64,000 nt of DNA from Antedon mediterranea (taxonomy: Eukaryota; Echinodermata; Crinoidea; Comatulida; Antedonidae), in the NCBI RefSeq assembly GCF_964355755.1, contig NC_092677.1, positions 25,204,101-25,268,100 of the forward strand, given 5' to 3'. The position numbers and the translations under genes were made by a program. Under the pieces are notes generated by a model. That model worked only from the letters and a program-made list of their open reading frames with translations. It was not told where the DNA came from and did not search any database. Positions 38,601 through 48,130 of the stretch are shown here, one piece after another (positions within the stretch are counted from its first letter, which is position 1; every line of letters begins with the position of its first letter).

Positions 38601-41600
38601 CCCTCTTAAGCTCCGGGGCCTATGGGTCTAGTAAAGTAAACGCTCATAGCCATTACACCACTGTCTATGTTTCACAACCATAAGCTTTATATACAATAAA
38701 ATACTTACCTGTCTAGCTCTAGCTTTCTCTTTGCATCTGCATGGTGAAAACACTTTACGACAGAGTTTCTTCAAGGTGAACCTGTCAAGTGTGTTAGCGT
38801 AGGTGTGACGTCTCAATTCACTCAGATCTCTACCCTGTAAAAAAATGCATTAACAACAGTATTGTTAATATTTGTATAATAATCCCTATAACAACTTAAG
38901 TAAAATTGTATTGTACAAGATTTTTTTTTTATAGATCTAAATATCGTAAAAAGGAGTTGATGCCAATTATCGTTCTGGACATGCTCACCTGTGAATCCAA
39001 GAACAGATGGCAATGTGCAGGTTTGCCATCACGTCCAGCTCTGCCAATCTCTTGCACATAGCTCTCAAAACTCTTTGGCATGTTGTAATGAATAATGGCA
39101 CGGACATCAGACTTATCCAGTCCCATTCCAAAGGCAACTGTGGCTACGACAATGCGGATACTCCCGGACATGAATGCATTTTGAACTTTTCTTCGTTCGC
39201 TAGCTGTCATACCTGCATGGTATGACTCCACACTGTTGATGTCTGGTCTTTCATATGGTTTTATAGTTGCTAGTGATAATGAAAACAAATTATTTTTACT
39301 GACAATTTGTTTCCAATTCTTTAGTAGTACTTATTAATTTTTATAAATTCAATGTAAAATTAATACCAAATTATCAGTATTAAACACAATTTAATACATA
39401 CTTTTATATGTTGGTTTTTTTGGTTTTTTAACTTTCTTTTCTGCCTTTTTCTTTCCTTTTCGTTTTTTCTTTTCATCCTTGCCGACTTCCTCCTCCTTCT
39501 GTATCTCCACTTCTTCTGGATCTTCAGCAGATGCTTTAGTCCTCTTTTTCTTTTCTTTTTGTTTCTTCTGTTTCCTCTTTCCACCTTTAGTGACTTCCTT
39601 CTCTTGTTTATAGATTTCTTCCTCTTCTACATTCTCCTGAATCTCTTCAGGTGCCATCACTTCTTCATTCACTTCCTTCTTTGTTTTTCCTTTTCTTTGT
39701 TTCTTTCCACCTTCAAAAGCTTCTTCCTTTTCTACATTCTCTAGAATATCATCAGGTGCCTTCTCAACTTTTTCTGGATCTTCCTCAGGTTCTGGATCCT
39801 TCTTTCTCTTTCCATCTGGAAGGCATGTTCTCAGAACGGATGCCACTTTCTCCGTTTGATCTCGTCGAATACAATAAACAATAATGGAATCTAAGTTTTT
39901 AAAACGGTCCCCCTGAAGGAGTTCAACCAGTGCCTGCGATATAAAAAGTGTCAAAAATACTTTTAATTTGTGTGTACTGTATTGAGTGGTTAGACTATAG
40001 TTTGGTGGTTTGCTCATTCCACTATAATATTGATTTTATTATATATTTATTATAATATTGCCTAACCTTGTCCCTATTCTCATCTTTTGAAACTGATAAT
40101 TTGAGGTTATTTGGGACAGATCTTCCTCTCACCACTGCATCTTCATCAATACCAAGATGGCTCACAACACTCATGGCTGTCGACATGGTAGCTGTGGCAG
40201 TCAATCCCAAAAGGCATTGCACACCAAATCGTTCACGAATAACCTAAGGAGGCCAACAAATACTGTTTTTATAACTTTGAATAATTTGTTATTTTACATC
40301 ATTTCTTTAAAATGAGTTATTAAATTAAATAATTAAAGTAATACTCATTGTAGGCATAGCCATGACCGGAAGATAAAAAATATAGAAATCTGTAAGAGTT
40401 TTGCTGTAAACAAATTAATCTGGGAAATTTTACATTTGAGTGAATAAAATTTGAAATAAAATGTACTTTTCTCACCTTGCAAACCATAAGATAAGATGGC
40501 CGAAAGTTATGTGACCATTCTGAGACACAATGAGCCTCATCGATACAAGCAAATGCAATAGGAGGAAGTTGGTGTAATGGTGGAAGACATCCTCCACCTC
40601 CTCCGCCTCCAACTACAGCTTCTGGAGAGATCAGCAAAACCTGAACTTTGCCCTCTATGATCTCTTTCACAACCCTTTCGCGCTGAGATTTGGCCATGTT
40701 GCTATGAAGCCGAGCACCCTGAAGACAGCCAGGTAAGCCAATGACCTGAAAATGAATTTTAAAAAAGCATACTACTGTGAAACCCACTATTAAGACACTA
40801 TTTGTTTACGTCTTCTTAATAGGGATTCTACTGTATTATAAATTAAAACACAGCATTAAGGCCAATTTACACAGATGAGCGGTAACGGTAAACAGAAAGA
40901 AAAAGGGCGGTTTCTACTGGGGATATATACAGACCTTACATGAGACAAGCTATACACTAGTGTATAGCTTGTCTCACGTAAGGTCTGTATCTATCCCCAG
41001 TAGAAACCGCCCTTCCTTTCCGCGCTTTGTGTAAATGGTCATAAGGAATAACATAGATTCTATATTATTTTATAACTGTTACCACTCGTCTGTGTAAATT
41101 GGCCTTTACACACATTATTTCATGAATATAAAAACAGGCAACTTTCAAACGACCTGTAGTTTTAAATACATTATATTTTCTATTATTACCATACAAACTA
41201 TTCTTACTATACTTCATTAGATTTCACTTTACCTGATCTTCCATAAGAGATACTAAAGGTGAGATGACTAGTGTAAGGCAGTGTGATCGCTGGGCATACA
41301 TGTACGCTGGTAGCTGATAGCACAGAGATTTACCTGCTCCTGTCGAGAGCACCACTAAAGTTGACAGACCTACAGCAAAATAAAACGGATATTATCGGTA
41401 AGAGGGTGACAGGCATGTTTTGGTTTTCTTCGCTTTTCAGTTGGATTGTGTCTCAACCCAAAGTACGATTCAAATTTGTCTCTCTCTATTTAGTATTGTT
41501 TGTATATTGGGATAGAATTGGCAACAGCTTTTTGGGGCTTACACAAGGAACTTACCTGATAAAAAAATATGATGTGGTGATGGTGATGTTAGTAATAATG

Positions 41601-44600
41601 ATTAGGATGATGACAATGACCTCTCAATGATAATTGCTCTTACCTGATAATATTCTCATAATGGCCTTCTCCTGACCTCCTCTGAATGAGTCATATCCCA
41701 TTTCTTTTAGTGCTTTATATACCTTATTTGGAGTTTCTATGTATACAAAAAAAAACCAACATGTATTACTGCATATCGCTTTTTGAATAGTGTTTGTTTT
41801 TATTTATTTATACTGGGTGACCTCTTCAGTCAAAGACTGGTCTCCCAGAGCACCCAGTTATGATCAGTTCCTATGATGTACACTGGGGTAACCCCCTACT
41901 AATCTTGAAAGATGTTCTAGTGCACGAGCTAGTGTGTACACTGGACCTACAGTTATAGTCCTTATAGACTAGTTCTACCACCCGAACCATGGAGTGAGCC
42001 TCGAACCCTTGCCTATGCTATGGCTACGCAATTACGGTTGCACTGTCTTAACCGCTAGGCCACTCACTCACTGTGTAGGAATGTGTTATAGATATGTTCA
42101 CTGTATATACACAAGATCAATGGCTTTACATCCCATTTGAGGCAATGACAGCCTAAAGATACAGGTAACAAAGCAAACCCATGTGTCTCGCATGCTAGTC
42201 CTATTACATGGGACTAACAGCTTTACATCCCATTTGAGGCAATAGCTAGGTTCACATTCAGAAATTATAGTGAGTTTCTTTATCATGATGTTCAATGTGA
42301 ACCTGCAGGAAGTCGTTAACGTGATCTTTGATATCACGTTAATTCCGGCTAACAATTATCATGATCTTACGAAGTTATCATAATAAGAGACAAAATTAAT
42401 CAATCAGCGCTCGGTTGCTAATCAGGTGATGTATGGGTCATCGACCCAACCGGAAGCCGATGACCCTAACAACAACAATAATTTTGACAGCGAGTTATAT
42501 TCTTTTTGACGTCTCCACCTTTCACCCAAGCAAGCTGCAATACATTCTTTTTATTTTGGTTTATTTGGTTTTCGTTCAATTTTTTTTCAATCTTCGGATA
42601 ACTGCTGTATAAAACTGAACTCGCGCAAGGCAAACAACAACAAACCAACAAACAAGCTACCGCACCACGTCACACACCATGTTCTCAACGTTTGACCTCT
42701 GTCACGCAACATTGCACCTCATTAGCATACTTATATCATGATGTCCAATTCTATGTGAACACTCTTCCTGCTAACGTGATATTCAATATCCAGATATGAG
42801 AGCACGATAAAATCTTATGTGAACGTGGCTAATAAGAGCCCAAAGCTACTTCAATGCTTCAGCATCAAAGAAAATTTGTATCAAATTATTTGAACTGGAG
42901 ATATTATATTCATTTACTCACATTCTTCACTTACCTATTGGTCTGCCATTTTCATTCAGTCTAAATAATGGTTCAATGGGGTTTCTGATTACTGGTGCCT
43001 CATCATCAGGAGGTGGTGCCGGAGCATTCAAGAAGTCAAAGATCACATCACCTGGTTCAAATAAGAATTTTATTAATTATATAGAAAAAAACTGAATAAT
43101 ATAAAATTATGTACTTTTTTTAGACAATTTTTCTTTGGTGTTAATTAAACCAGATTGTTTTGGTAAAACGTATATATGATTTTGGAAAGATACGGTGATC
43201 TGACCTATCAGTTTAGATGTACAAACACTTGACAAAGAATCTTCAAAACCATAAAATGTTTTTTATGATGAACTATGACGACACGAAACTCTGGTTAATT
43301 AGAAGACCAAAGTGGATTTTTGTAAAAGTTAAAAAAAGTCAACCACTGTTGCAGTAATCATTGAATTTCAAACCTTTAGGATGTTTGATACCAGTGGCTG
43401 CAAGAGCTGCTTCCTCCAATGTTGGAAATGGAGACTTTGACAAATCTTCTGGCTTTATATCTTCTTCTTCTTCTTTGTCTGGTTTGGGTGGAACTATAAA
43501 AAATACCAACTGAATAAAAACACAATTTCTCCCTTTTTTCTTTTAAAATGAATCTGTCAATTTAATTTATGACATTTTGCATTTTTTATTGTTTGTTTAT
43601 CGTATTGTTTTGGTTCTCATCTGCCATTACCTGGTGGTTTTTGTGATTGCAGCCATATTTGGTCATAATGATCAATATCATATTTGTTTATGAAATAAGA
43701 AAATGTTTATTTTTGTTTTAGATCAAATATATGTTCTTGAATTCTTGAAGTGAGATATTTGAATGTATTGTTGTTTACAGCACAAATTCCAAAATACTTT
43801 TTTTCCATTTTGCAGAATTTACTACAACAAAAATCATGTTGGTCATGGTCTTTGATGTGTGACATTGTCTGATGACATTGTCATTTTGAAAATTCTGAAA
43901 GTACTTTTTTTTTCTTTTTGCAGAAGTTACTACAGAACAAGAAAGATTGGTTTGTAGCATCTTCAGATGTTGGTTATGTTTGTTGTGACATTGTCTTTGC
44001 GTCTTTGTGAAATTGCCGGATGACATTTTGATTTACACTTACGCCTTCCTTTGCAGAACTTTGCCCAGTGACCTTCTTGTCCACATTTGAAGCAAACGCC
44101 AGGTTTGTGCCATCCACCACCACCACCACCGCCGCCTCTTCCATACGACTTTCCCGATGCTTTTCCCATCTTGACCTTCCATTGTTGTCGTTTGTATAGT
44201 GGACCGGTCATTTTATTCGGTGCTCGTGTGTAGACTTTCTTTCGCAGGTTAATTCTTACAAAGTTTTCATTAAGGCTTGCTGTACTCCTGAATGTGTATA
44301 ATAGTACTTAGGGACAGACTCAGGATTTTCTAAATGTGGAGAGGGGGGCGGGGGGCGGGGGGGGGGGGGCTGGCAGCTAAAACATTAATTTGTATTGTTA
44401 TAATTGTAAATGTTTGTTATTTTGATGGAAATAAAATAGATTTGAAATATAATATTAATATTAACTAGATTTAATTCGTCACTATGACGAATTATAGGTT
44501 ATATGCATTGATTTAAATTAAGATAATTGATTTTAAAAGATATATTGATTGATTGATTGATTATTTATAATATATGATAGGATCTTGCTAACGCAAATAC

Positions 44601-47400
44601 AATAGCCGGTATCACAATCCGATCAAAGACCCCTCTGCGTATATAATGTCGTAAACCACATTTGTTACATAATAATAAAGACATAAGTTACTTTTATCTA
44701 GATTTCATTAAAAATCATGTGTATAATCTATACACTAAGAAATAAAATTGAACAAACAATACGGATAATAAAAAAAAAATCTCATTTCGTTTCGTTTCCC
44801 AAGGTGAGACTCGATTTCGGTACCGTAAATGCCATAGACACGAGCCCAAACCACCGAGCCATCCACAACTGACTATATTTGTAGAAAGATTCCTCTGTGT
44901 ATTTACTATGCAGTAACCACTTTGGTGCAGATAGATTATTACATACCGCAATTAATTATAATTTTTTACTATGATGACATCTTTAAAAATTGTTTTAAAT
45001 GATGCACTGTCAAACTATATACTTTTAACTTTAATATATGAACTTTTGAAGGAAGAAAGTTAATGTTAAGTTTGTTAATTTGGCCTAAGAAAATGTCATA
45101 ATTTTTTGATTGTCGAAATAAATTTTTCAAAATTTTAAATGCAATTAATGATGACCTTATCAACTTTTGTTCTCTTAATTTCATAATAAATCATACATAT
45201 GATACATACACTTCAAGAAAATGAAATAAAAAATAGAAGTTTCCGAGCATTCTGACGATCTATATTAATTTTAAAATGTTGTTAACTTACACGTGCGTAG
45301 CCAGTCACTTTTGACGTGCTCGTATAACTGAAAAATTGACATAGCTAGATGAAACTGATATCAAGATAATTGACGGACAAAATAGTGCTAAGGAAAGAAT
45401 AAATAAATAAAGAAATAAATAAAGATCCTGGCAGATTCAAGAGATTATATGCATGATAATGCATATAACCTAAAAAGATACTTCATAACTTTAACTGACA
45501 AAATAGGAGAGCGTGCAACCCTAGTACTATCCCTGGATCCGCCCAAGGTACTTAAAAACATTTATAACTTTACCTGGATGGTGCTGATGGTACTACAAGT
45601 TTCTTCTTTTTCTTTACTGGCTTTTCTTCCTCACTACTTTCTTGATCCTCTTCCGCTTCTTTAATTCTATTTTCTATTTTTCTTGGTAATGCTGGTTGTT
45701 CTTCTAAAATGCTAGATACTGTCTCCTTAGATACAACTTGTTCCTTTTCACACTCTGCAGTTTGCGTCGTTTCTACAGAATCAACCTTTCGTTTCTTAGT
45801 TTGATTCTTCAAATGTATCTGAGGCGTTAACTCTTCTCGATCTCGCTTCTGTGTAATTTGGTTTGATTCAATTTGATGATTAATTTTGCTACTTTCATTA
45901 TTTTTATGTACATTCATAGAAGTTGTTTCTGTAACTGCATTTGAATCTGTAATTTGTTGATTTTTATTAACTTGGCTAAGAGAATCAACAATATTATTTT
46001 CAAAGGTTCTCAAAGGAGTAGTAACATGAGGAGTTGGTTCTTCAAAGTTGTTTAATTCATTACCATTGTTTGTTTCCATTGGAACATCGTAAACTGTTTT
46101 TTCTTTTATCAATTTTGTTTGACATCGTTTCAACCATGCATTGTCCAAAGCAAGTCTGGGTTTCTTGTTTGCTAAAATATTTGGTGATGCAGAAGCGACT
46201 GATGTGTTTTTTAGCTTATCAGACTTTGAAACTAATTTACACGATGGAAGGTCAAATGTCGAGTCATCCTCTTCAATCAATTCTTTCTGAACCGCGGAAA
46301 CATTTACTACTTTTAGTTTATTCGTTCTTTTACGAGCTGAAGTTGGAAGTGCCTGAAATACGTAGTGTTATGGTTAATAATTTTAATTTAATTACTTTAA
46401 AAAGTTGTTGTAAAAGTTCAAACTCTTCTAGCAAACCTTTGCTAATTCAAAAAGAAAATCTAACTAGGAAAATGAGAAAGCCAACTAGCAAACAATTAAT
46501 TTTATAAAACATGTAATAGAAATTATAATAAAATAATATTATCATATTCATTTTTTTAAATGGTCCAGTCTCAATTGCACAGGTTGAGGTAACCCCTTCT
46601 AGGATTTTTACACTGGACCTACGGTTTATAGTCCTAATTTGAGAAGACTCGTTCTACCACAAGAACCATAACCAAGTGAGCCTTGAACCCTTTGCCGATG
46701 TAATGGCTACTTAATAACGGTTCCACTGTCTGAATCGCTCGGTCACTCACTCGTCTCATTCATATACCTTGAATTATGACTTACTTTATTGAACTCTCTT
46801 ATCTTCAACCCATACGAAGGTTTCTCTTCAGGTGATACTTTCTTAGTTGCTTCTTTATCTATCTTTTCTTTGATATTCAAATGCACACCCCAAACATTTC
46901 CAGTGTTATGACTGCTTTTTTTGTCTTTTCCATCATAGAGAATCTTTTCTTTAGCTACAATTTCACTATTTGGTTTTCCAAGTTGACGATATTCTTTATA
47001 GTAGCCTATATTGTAATTAAAAACATTTTAAATGGATCCCCATACTTTAGTCACTTACCAATGTGTTTTAGATGTGTACACATTTTCCAAAAAATACCTG
47101 TAAGAAAATACTGGATGATGCTTCAAAGAAAAAATGGTTTTAATTGTTGTCGTAATTATCTGGAAAAGAATCATTGTAGCCTACCCCTAACAAATTCCTT
47201 TTACATACGTCTTAAAGCCTCTATTCTAGGCCTAGGTAGATCACTTTAAAATCATACGTATTTAAAAATCAACCTTTTATTTTGTCAGAAGCTTTTTCAA
47301 TGTCATCTTTGTTTGGTCGTCTGTCGTGAAGTACTGCAAATGCATTCTCCCATTCTTTGAGAGCTTTCTTTAAAACTGATTTTCTTTCTTCAACACCCAT
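29683..47400 (-). CDS. RECQL4: RECQL4-like ATP-dependent DNA helicase (18 exons, complete)
   Basis: Minus-strand exons in coding order: 47400-47274, 47005-46785, 46352-45574, 44287-44043, 43493-43374, 43051-42935, 41736-41644, 41369-41233, 40745-40476, 40243-40067, 39933-39402, 39269-38989, 38834-38709, 33722-33362, 31523-31233, 30617-30440, 30161-30020, 29919-29683. They total 4,434 nt (1,477 aa plus stop), and every junction keeps phase. Domains: Sld2-like N-terminus ([20 protein letters not shown], later VWGVHLN), a charged linker, the conserved [13 protein letters not shown], a Gly-run and CCHC zinc knuckle ([14 protein letters not shown], ~441-454). The helicase core has Walker A STGAGKS (~576-582), DEAH (~682), TATAT and GRAGRDG (~1015-1021). 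The RECQL4-specific C-terminus ends in [25 protein letters not shown]4 acts in replication initiation and DNA repair in nucleus and mitochondria. It is longer than human (1,208 aa), partly through a Lys/Glu-rich insert at ~800-940. Confidence 0.95.
30420..30438 (-). mobile_element. Solo MITE terminus beside a RECQL4 splice donor
   Basis: On the minus strand the intron after exon 16 begins gtattaagctctgtctacac. From the third or fourth base this is the CTCTGTCTACA MITE terminus seen at 57652 and 58350. No second terminus was found nearby, so it is a fragment or the result of a partial deletion. Confidence 0.55.
30765..31195 (-). mobile_element. SINE(s) in a RECQL4 intron
   Basis: The 3'-like end (gagtgaccttttttgtggaagaccgatctcccag) matches the tail of the SINE at 41810. 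The other end, read on minus, has a tRNA-like block with B-box gggttcaagtcc (about 31139-31150) preceded by agcatgtgagaggcat. It may be one composite element or two nested ones. Poly-C (31004-31013) lies inside. Confidence 0.5.
32191..32600. repeat. Two-copy tandem duplication, ~218-bp period
   Basis: Copy 1 at 32191-32408 and copy 2 at 32409-about 32598 share gtaaattgtagataacagtg, ggatgggcgtttattagatag and gtgatgttttattggggagg with few changes. Copy 1 has a run of about 16 G (about 32332-32347) that copy 2 lacks. It lies in a RECQL4 intron. The short minus ORF across it is a by-product. Confidence 0.8.
33136..33270. mobile_element. MITE, GGACGCAA family, copy 1
   Basis: Terminal inverted repeats ggacgcaa / ttgcgtcc enclose about 135 bp with the core ctgacagttcagatgatccatcg. 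Two relatives sit in the first intron of the SLC16-like gene (61505-61630, 61982-62100). Found in a RECQL4 intron just 3' of exon 14. Confidence 0.65.
33930..34065 (+). repeat. 5' LTR of gypsy element
   Basis: A 136-bp LTR, tgtcacat...ttgtaata, identical by eye to the 3' LTR at 38393-38528. It is preceded by the target duplication ccatc (33925-33929). An aataaa at about 34012 is a possible poly(A) signal. It is followed at once by a primer-binding site, tggtgtcagaatagtgg (34066-34082), that resembles the complement of the 3' end of tRNA-Leu. Confidence 0.93.
34096..35511 (+). CDS. Gypsy Gag and protease
   Basis: 471 codons from the first ATG after the PBS. The N-terminal half is a capsid-like Gag. 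It is followed by two zinc knuckles ([15 protein letters not shown]2CX3HX4C, then [16 protein letters not shown]2CX4HX4C) and a Gly/Arg stretch ([10 protein letters not shown]). The C-terminal region is a retropepsin-like domain with [13 protein letters not shown] near its end. The active-site triad normally reads D-T/S-G; here it reads Y-T-G (LYTGAGVN), so the catalytic Asp is missing. The frame ends at TGA 35509-35511, where homology continues in another frame. The break lies between protease and RT, so it is more likely a mutation or sequencing indel than a programmed Gag-Pol shift. Confidence 0.9.
   Translation: MESLKFKPPPPFDFDGPSVSAAWKRWKQRFTFFLKATGSARKSGEIKVAILITTLEGRGLDIYNNFTFTDLVGEPGQEDYVPAEDNNDFDTVMSKYDEYCNKRDPIMALRAQYWQYERPEGQGLDEFVNDLRTMAVNCKFVDQDGTIRDKLFFSVTNPVMKMKVMGDDGNATLDTVIHRMRTFESSRRELEMAGVASDYKPKVHALRRTKSHKQTPRVSGQQNHQFTDAAKIKCSRCGSSHLPRQCPAYGKTCYGCKGLNHFQSVCTKRFSRGRGRGRGRAVHTMDEQYIIAEGVSDPNDLYIDTLTVKDKNEYFYIDTLRDNDDKNAWFYDVFVGGNVLKMKLYTGAGVNCIPLETFRKLPGHKNIKVYHSKTNLYSYSDEIVKHIGKVTLNVKVDNIQNDYDFFITNVDGPPILGLKACRELGLIKRGNNMMCSDNVINNKYVHALTKDSLIRENRDVFTGLGKYQDPL
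35519..35998 (+). pseudogene. Gypsy reverse transcriptase, N-terminal fragment
   Basis: The frame covers the RT fingers and palm: [33 protein letters not shown] (motif A Asp present) and [16 protein letters not shown]. It stops at 35996-35998, exactly where the catalytic double-Asp motif should be. That motif (SDDMIIAT) is readable in the next frame from about 35994, so a small indel splits the RT active site. Strictly part of one broken pol gene with the flanking frames. Confidence 0.88.
36003..38090 (+). CDS. Gypsy RT C-terminus, RNase H and integrase
   Basis: 695 codons, open throughout. RT thumb and connection: [19 protein letters not shown]. RNase [38 protein letters not shown], with its acidic residues in place. 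Integrase: H-H-C-C zinc finger (HESHLG ... CPVC) and core with [13 protein letters not shown] and NGQVERF, giving D, D and E. There is a C-terminal GPY/F-like module ([16 protein letters not shown]). The first Met is internal; translation would need to come from the upstream frame. Stop at 38088-38090. Confidence 0.9.
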   Translation: MIIATGSEAEHNATVQRVMDTARANNAKFNGSKLKYKQSELVFMGNVVSADGQKPDEEKVRVINEMPDPQCKSDLQRIMGMLNYLSQFIPNMSNVSAPLRELLKKDVAWFWGPEQAESLRQLKALISSKPVLSFFDPQKPTIIQCDASSTGLGSCLLQEGHLVAFASRSLTSAEDNYSQIEKEMLAICFSIHKYHQYVYGRAVEVHTDHKPLETITRKPLHKASPRIQQMLLKLIKYELDVKYVPGKYMYIADALSRAYPDKVDRDAQPLEQLKYRVHSLDEILPMSKAKIEEAIRATHVDVVLQTLILTCKSGWPKHRWGAPEQVRQYWHLRDEIHEIDGLVFLGEKLIVPSQMRADMLNKIHESHLGMEKCKARARSILYWPGMTNDIESVVSRCPVCVKFMRRNQREPMIPHKVPMRPWAKLGADIFTFAGRDHLIVVDYFSKYPEVVRLTSKTAGEIIKKLKSIFSRHGIPEILMTDNMPFASYEFKQFANQWGFDLVTSSPTYARSNGQVERFVQTIKQLMRKSVDEGSDFHLALLDYRDSPIAGLNCSPAQLLMSRKLRSTLPVTHTLLQPQVIVGARDFLQSRQQSMTKYYDRGTRVLTKLRKGDNVRILKGRQWEPAVVAKEHELPRSYVVMTEDGTSYRRNRQHLLNTQQPDTLQKGVPTLQKVPEAPPLRRSDRVSRPPDRLDYK
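38167..38262 (+). repeat. Three perfect 32-bp tandem repeats in gypsy 3' region
   Basis: The unit begins gaaacatatgaatgtgatct and is repeated at 38167, 38199 and 38231 without change. It lies between the pol stop and the polypurine tract. Confidence 0.95.
38393..38528 (+). repeat. 3' LTR of gypsy element
   Basis: 136 bp, identical to the 5' LTR. It is preceded by a purine-rich tract (gaaaaggaaaga, about 38381-38392), the likely plus-strand primer, and followed by the target duplication ccatc (38529-38533). Confidence 0.93.
38581..38670 (-). mobile_element. SINE-like repeat, gctcatagcc family, copy 2
   Basis: Matches 29164-29248 (ctctgggcac(t/c)gctcagggg ... gctcatagcc). It starts about 50 bp beyond the gypsy 3' LTR and its target duplication, just inside the intron after RECQL4 exon 13. 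Confidence 0.5.
39402..39530 (-). other. Lys/Glu-rich low-complexity end of RECQL4 exon 11
   Basis: This 3' part of exon 11 encodes runs such as [19 protein letters not shown]. It lies in frame between the helicase segment ending SVLRTCL and the next exon ([16 protein letters not shown]), which are nearly adjacent in human RECQL4. The complete charged insert spans about 39402-39815. Confidence 0.8.
40858..41107. mobile_element. Foldback MITE with long near-perfect hairpin
   Basis: Outer terminal inverted repeats aaggccaatttacacaga and its complement at 41084-41107 enclose two further arms (about 40908-40960 and 40962-41015). Those arms match over about 53 bp with two mismatches and form one stem around a central ctag. 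It lies in the RECQL4 intron between exons 8 and 9. No ORF. Confidence 0.85.
41805..42075 (-). mobile_element. tRNA-derived SINE, fullest copy
   Basis: On the minus strand it begins gtgagtgagtggcctagcggtt (A-box near 42050). It continues through caagggttcgaggctcac (B-box ggttcgaggct, about 41998-42012) and ends near tcccagagac / gtcacccagt about 250 bp later. It is in a RECQL4 intron, antisense to the head at 1264 and co-oriented with RECQL4. This copy gives the clearest A and B boxes of the family. Confidence 0.75.
42245..42836. mobile_element. Possible MITE with (g/t)TTCACAT termini
   Basis: The left end gctaggttcacatt and the right end atgtgaacgtggct are inverted partners (11 of 13 bases). 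Inner motifs repeat in both halves: tatcatgatgt(t/c)caat...tgtgaac and aacgtgat. Two direct copies of ctttacatcccatttgaggcaat (about 42123 and 42220) lie just left of it. Boundaries are approximate, and no target duplication is clear. Confidence 0.45.
44337..44372 (+). other. G-rich tract in RECQL4 intron 3
   Basis: Runs of 6, 6 and 13 or more G are separated by single C (gaggggggcggggggcggggg...). The tract is on the strand opposite the transcript, about 50 bp before exon 4. Such a tract can form a G-quadruplex. Confidence 0.7.
46556..46755 (-). mobile_element. tRNA-derived SINE copy
   Basis: On minus: cgagtgagtgaccgagcgatt..., then accgttattaagtagccatt and caaagggttcaaggctcac (B-box). Tail at about 46556. 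Same family as 1264 and 41805. It lies in RECQL4 intron 2, about 30 bp from the exon 2 donor at 46784. Confidence 0.7.
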
Positions 47401-47679
47401 TTTTCAGCTGTACAAAAAAAAAATTAATAATATAGGCATGCATGTTTGTTATAATATTCCATTTCACAATGTATATTTTTATCCTGTTATTTGCCTGAGA
47501 AAACTTCTTAGAATAGAAGTGTTAAGCGCAATTTTAAATTGTGCAAGGAAGTTCTTAGCAATTTGTCATTTTACACTAGTAGTAGTAGTAGTATTTTTAT
47601 GGCATAATAAAAAGGAAAAAATAAATCCTTTCAATTGATGACACGCCACCGATGACGGTTTGTTTTTAAATGTAATGTT

Positions 47680-48130
47680 GTTAAATAGCCTTTTTGCGCA
47701 ATCAATCTGGCTCTTAAGTCTTACACTGACTAGCTAGGCTAGCCTACACTAACTAGCCTACTACTAGTACTACTGTAGCTAAAGGCCTAGTTTAGCCCAG
47801 TCAGTGTAGGTAGAGACGTGTACACCCTACTATTTTAACTAATACTAGGCTAGGCCTATTCATATATAAATCTATCTAGGCCTTAGTCTAGGCCTAACCT
47901 AGCTTGGCCTAGAGCTAGCTAGCTAGGCCCAGACTCTCTAACCTATATGCCTAGTTTAGCTAGGCTAGGCTAGCCTAGTATGTAATATCCCCTGCCTAGC
48001 TAGCTAGTAGGCCAACTATTTAGGGCCCTCTATCCCTCTCCTACCTAGCAAAAAAATGGCAAGGCTCTAAGCATCTACTACGCCTAGATAGCCTGCTTAG
48101 CTTTCCCCTTAGCTTATGGCTTAGCCTTTA
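47680..48130. promoter_or_regulatory. CTAG-rich tract upstream of RECQL4
   Basis: By hand count there are about 25 CTAG tetramers in about 380 bp, in phrases such as gctaggctaggctagcctag and taggcctag. It begins about 330 bp upstream of the RECQL4 ATG, where the promoter or a 5' UTR exon should lie. No TATA box was assigned. A regulatory role is inferred from position only; it may simply be a degenerate repeat. Confidence 0.4.

Noticed and set aside
39559-39884. Plus-strand Phe/Leu/Ser-rich frames
   Set aside because: They are the antisense of the Lys/Glu-rich insert of RECQL4 exon 11.
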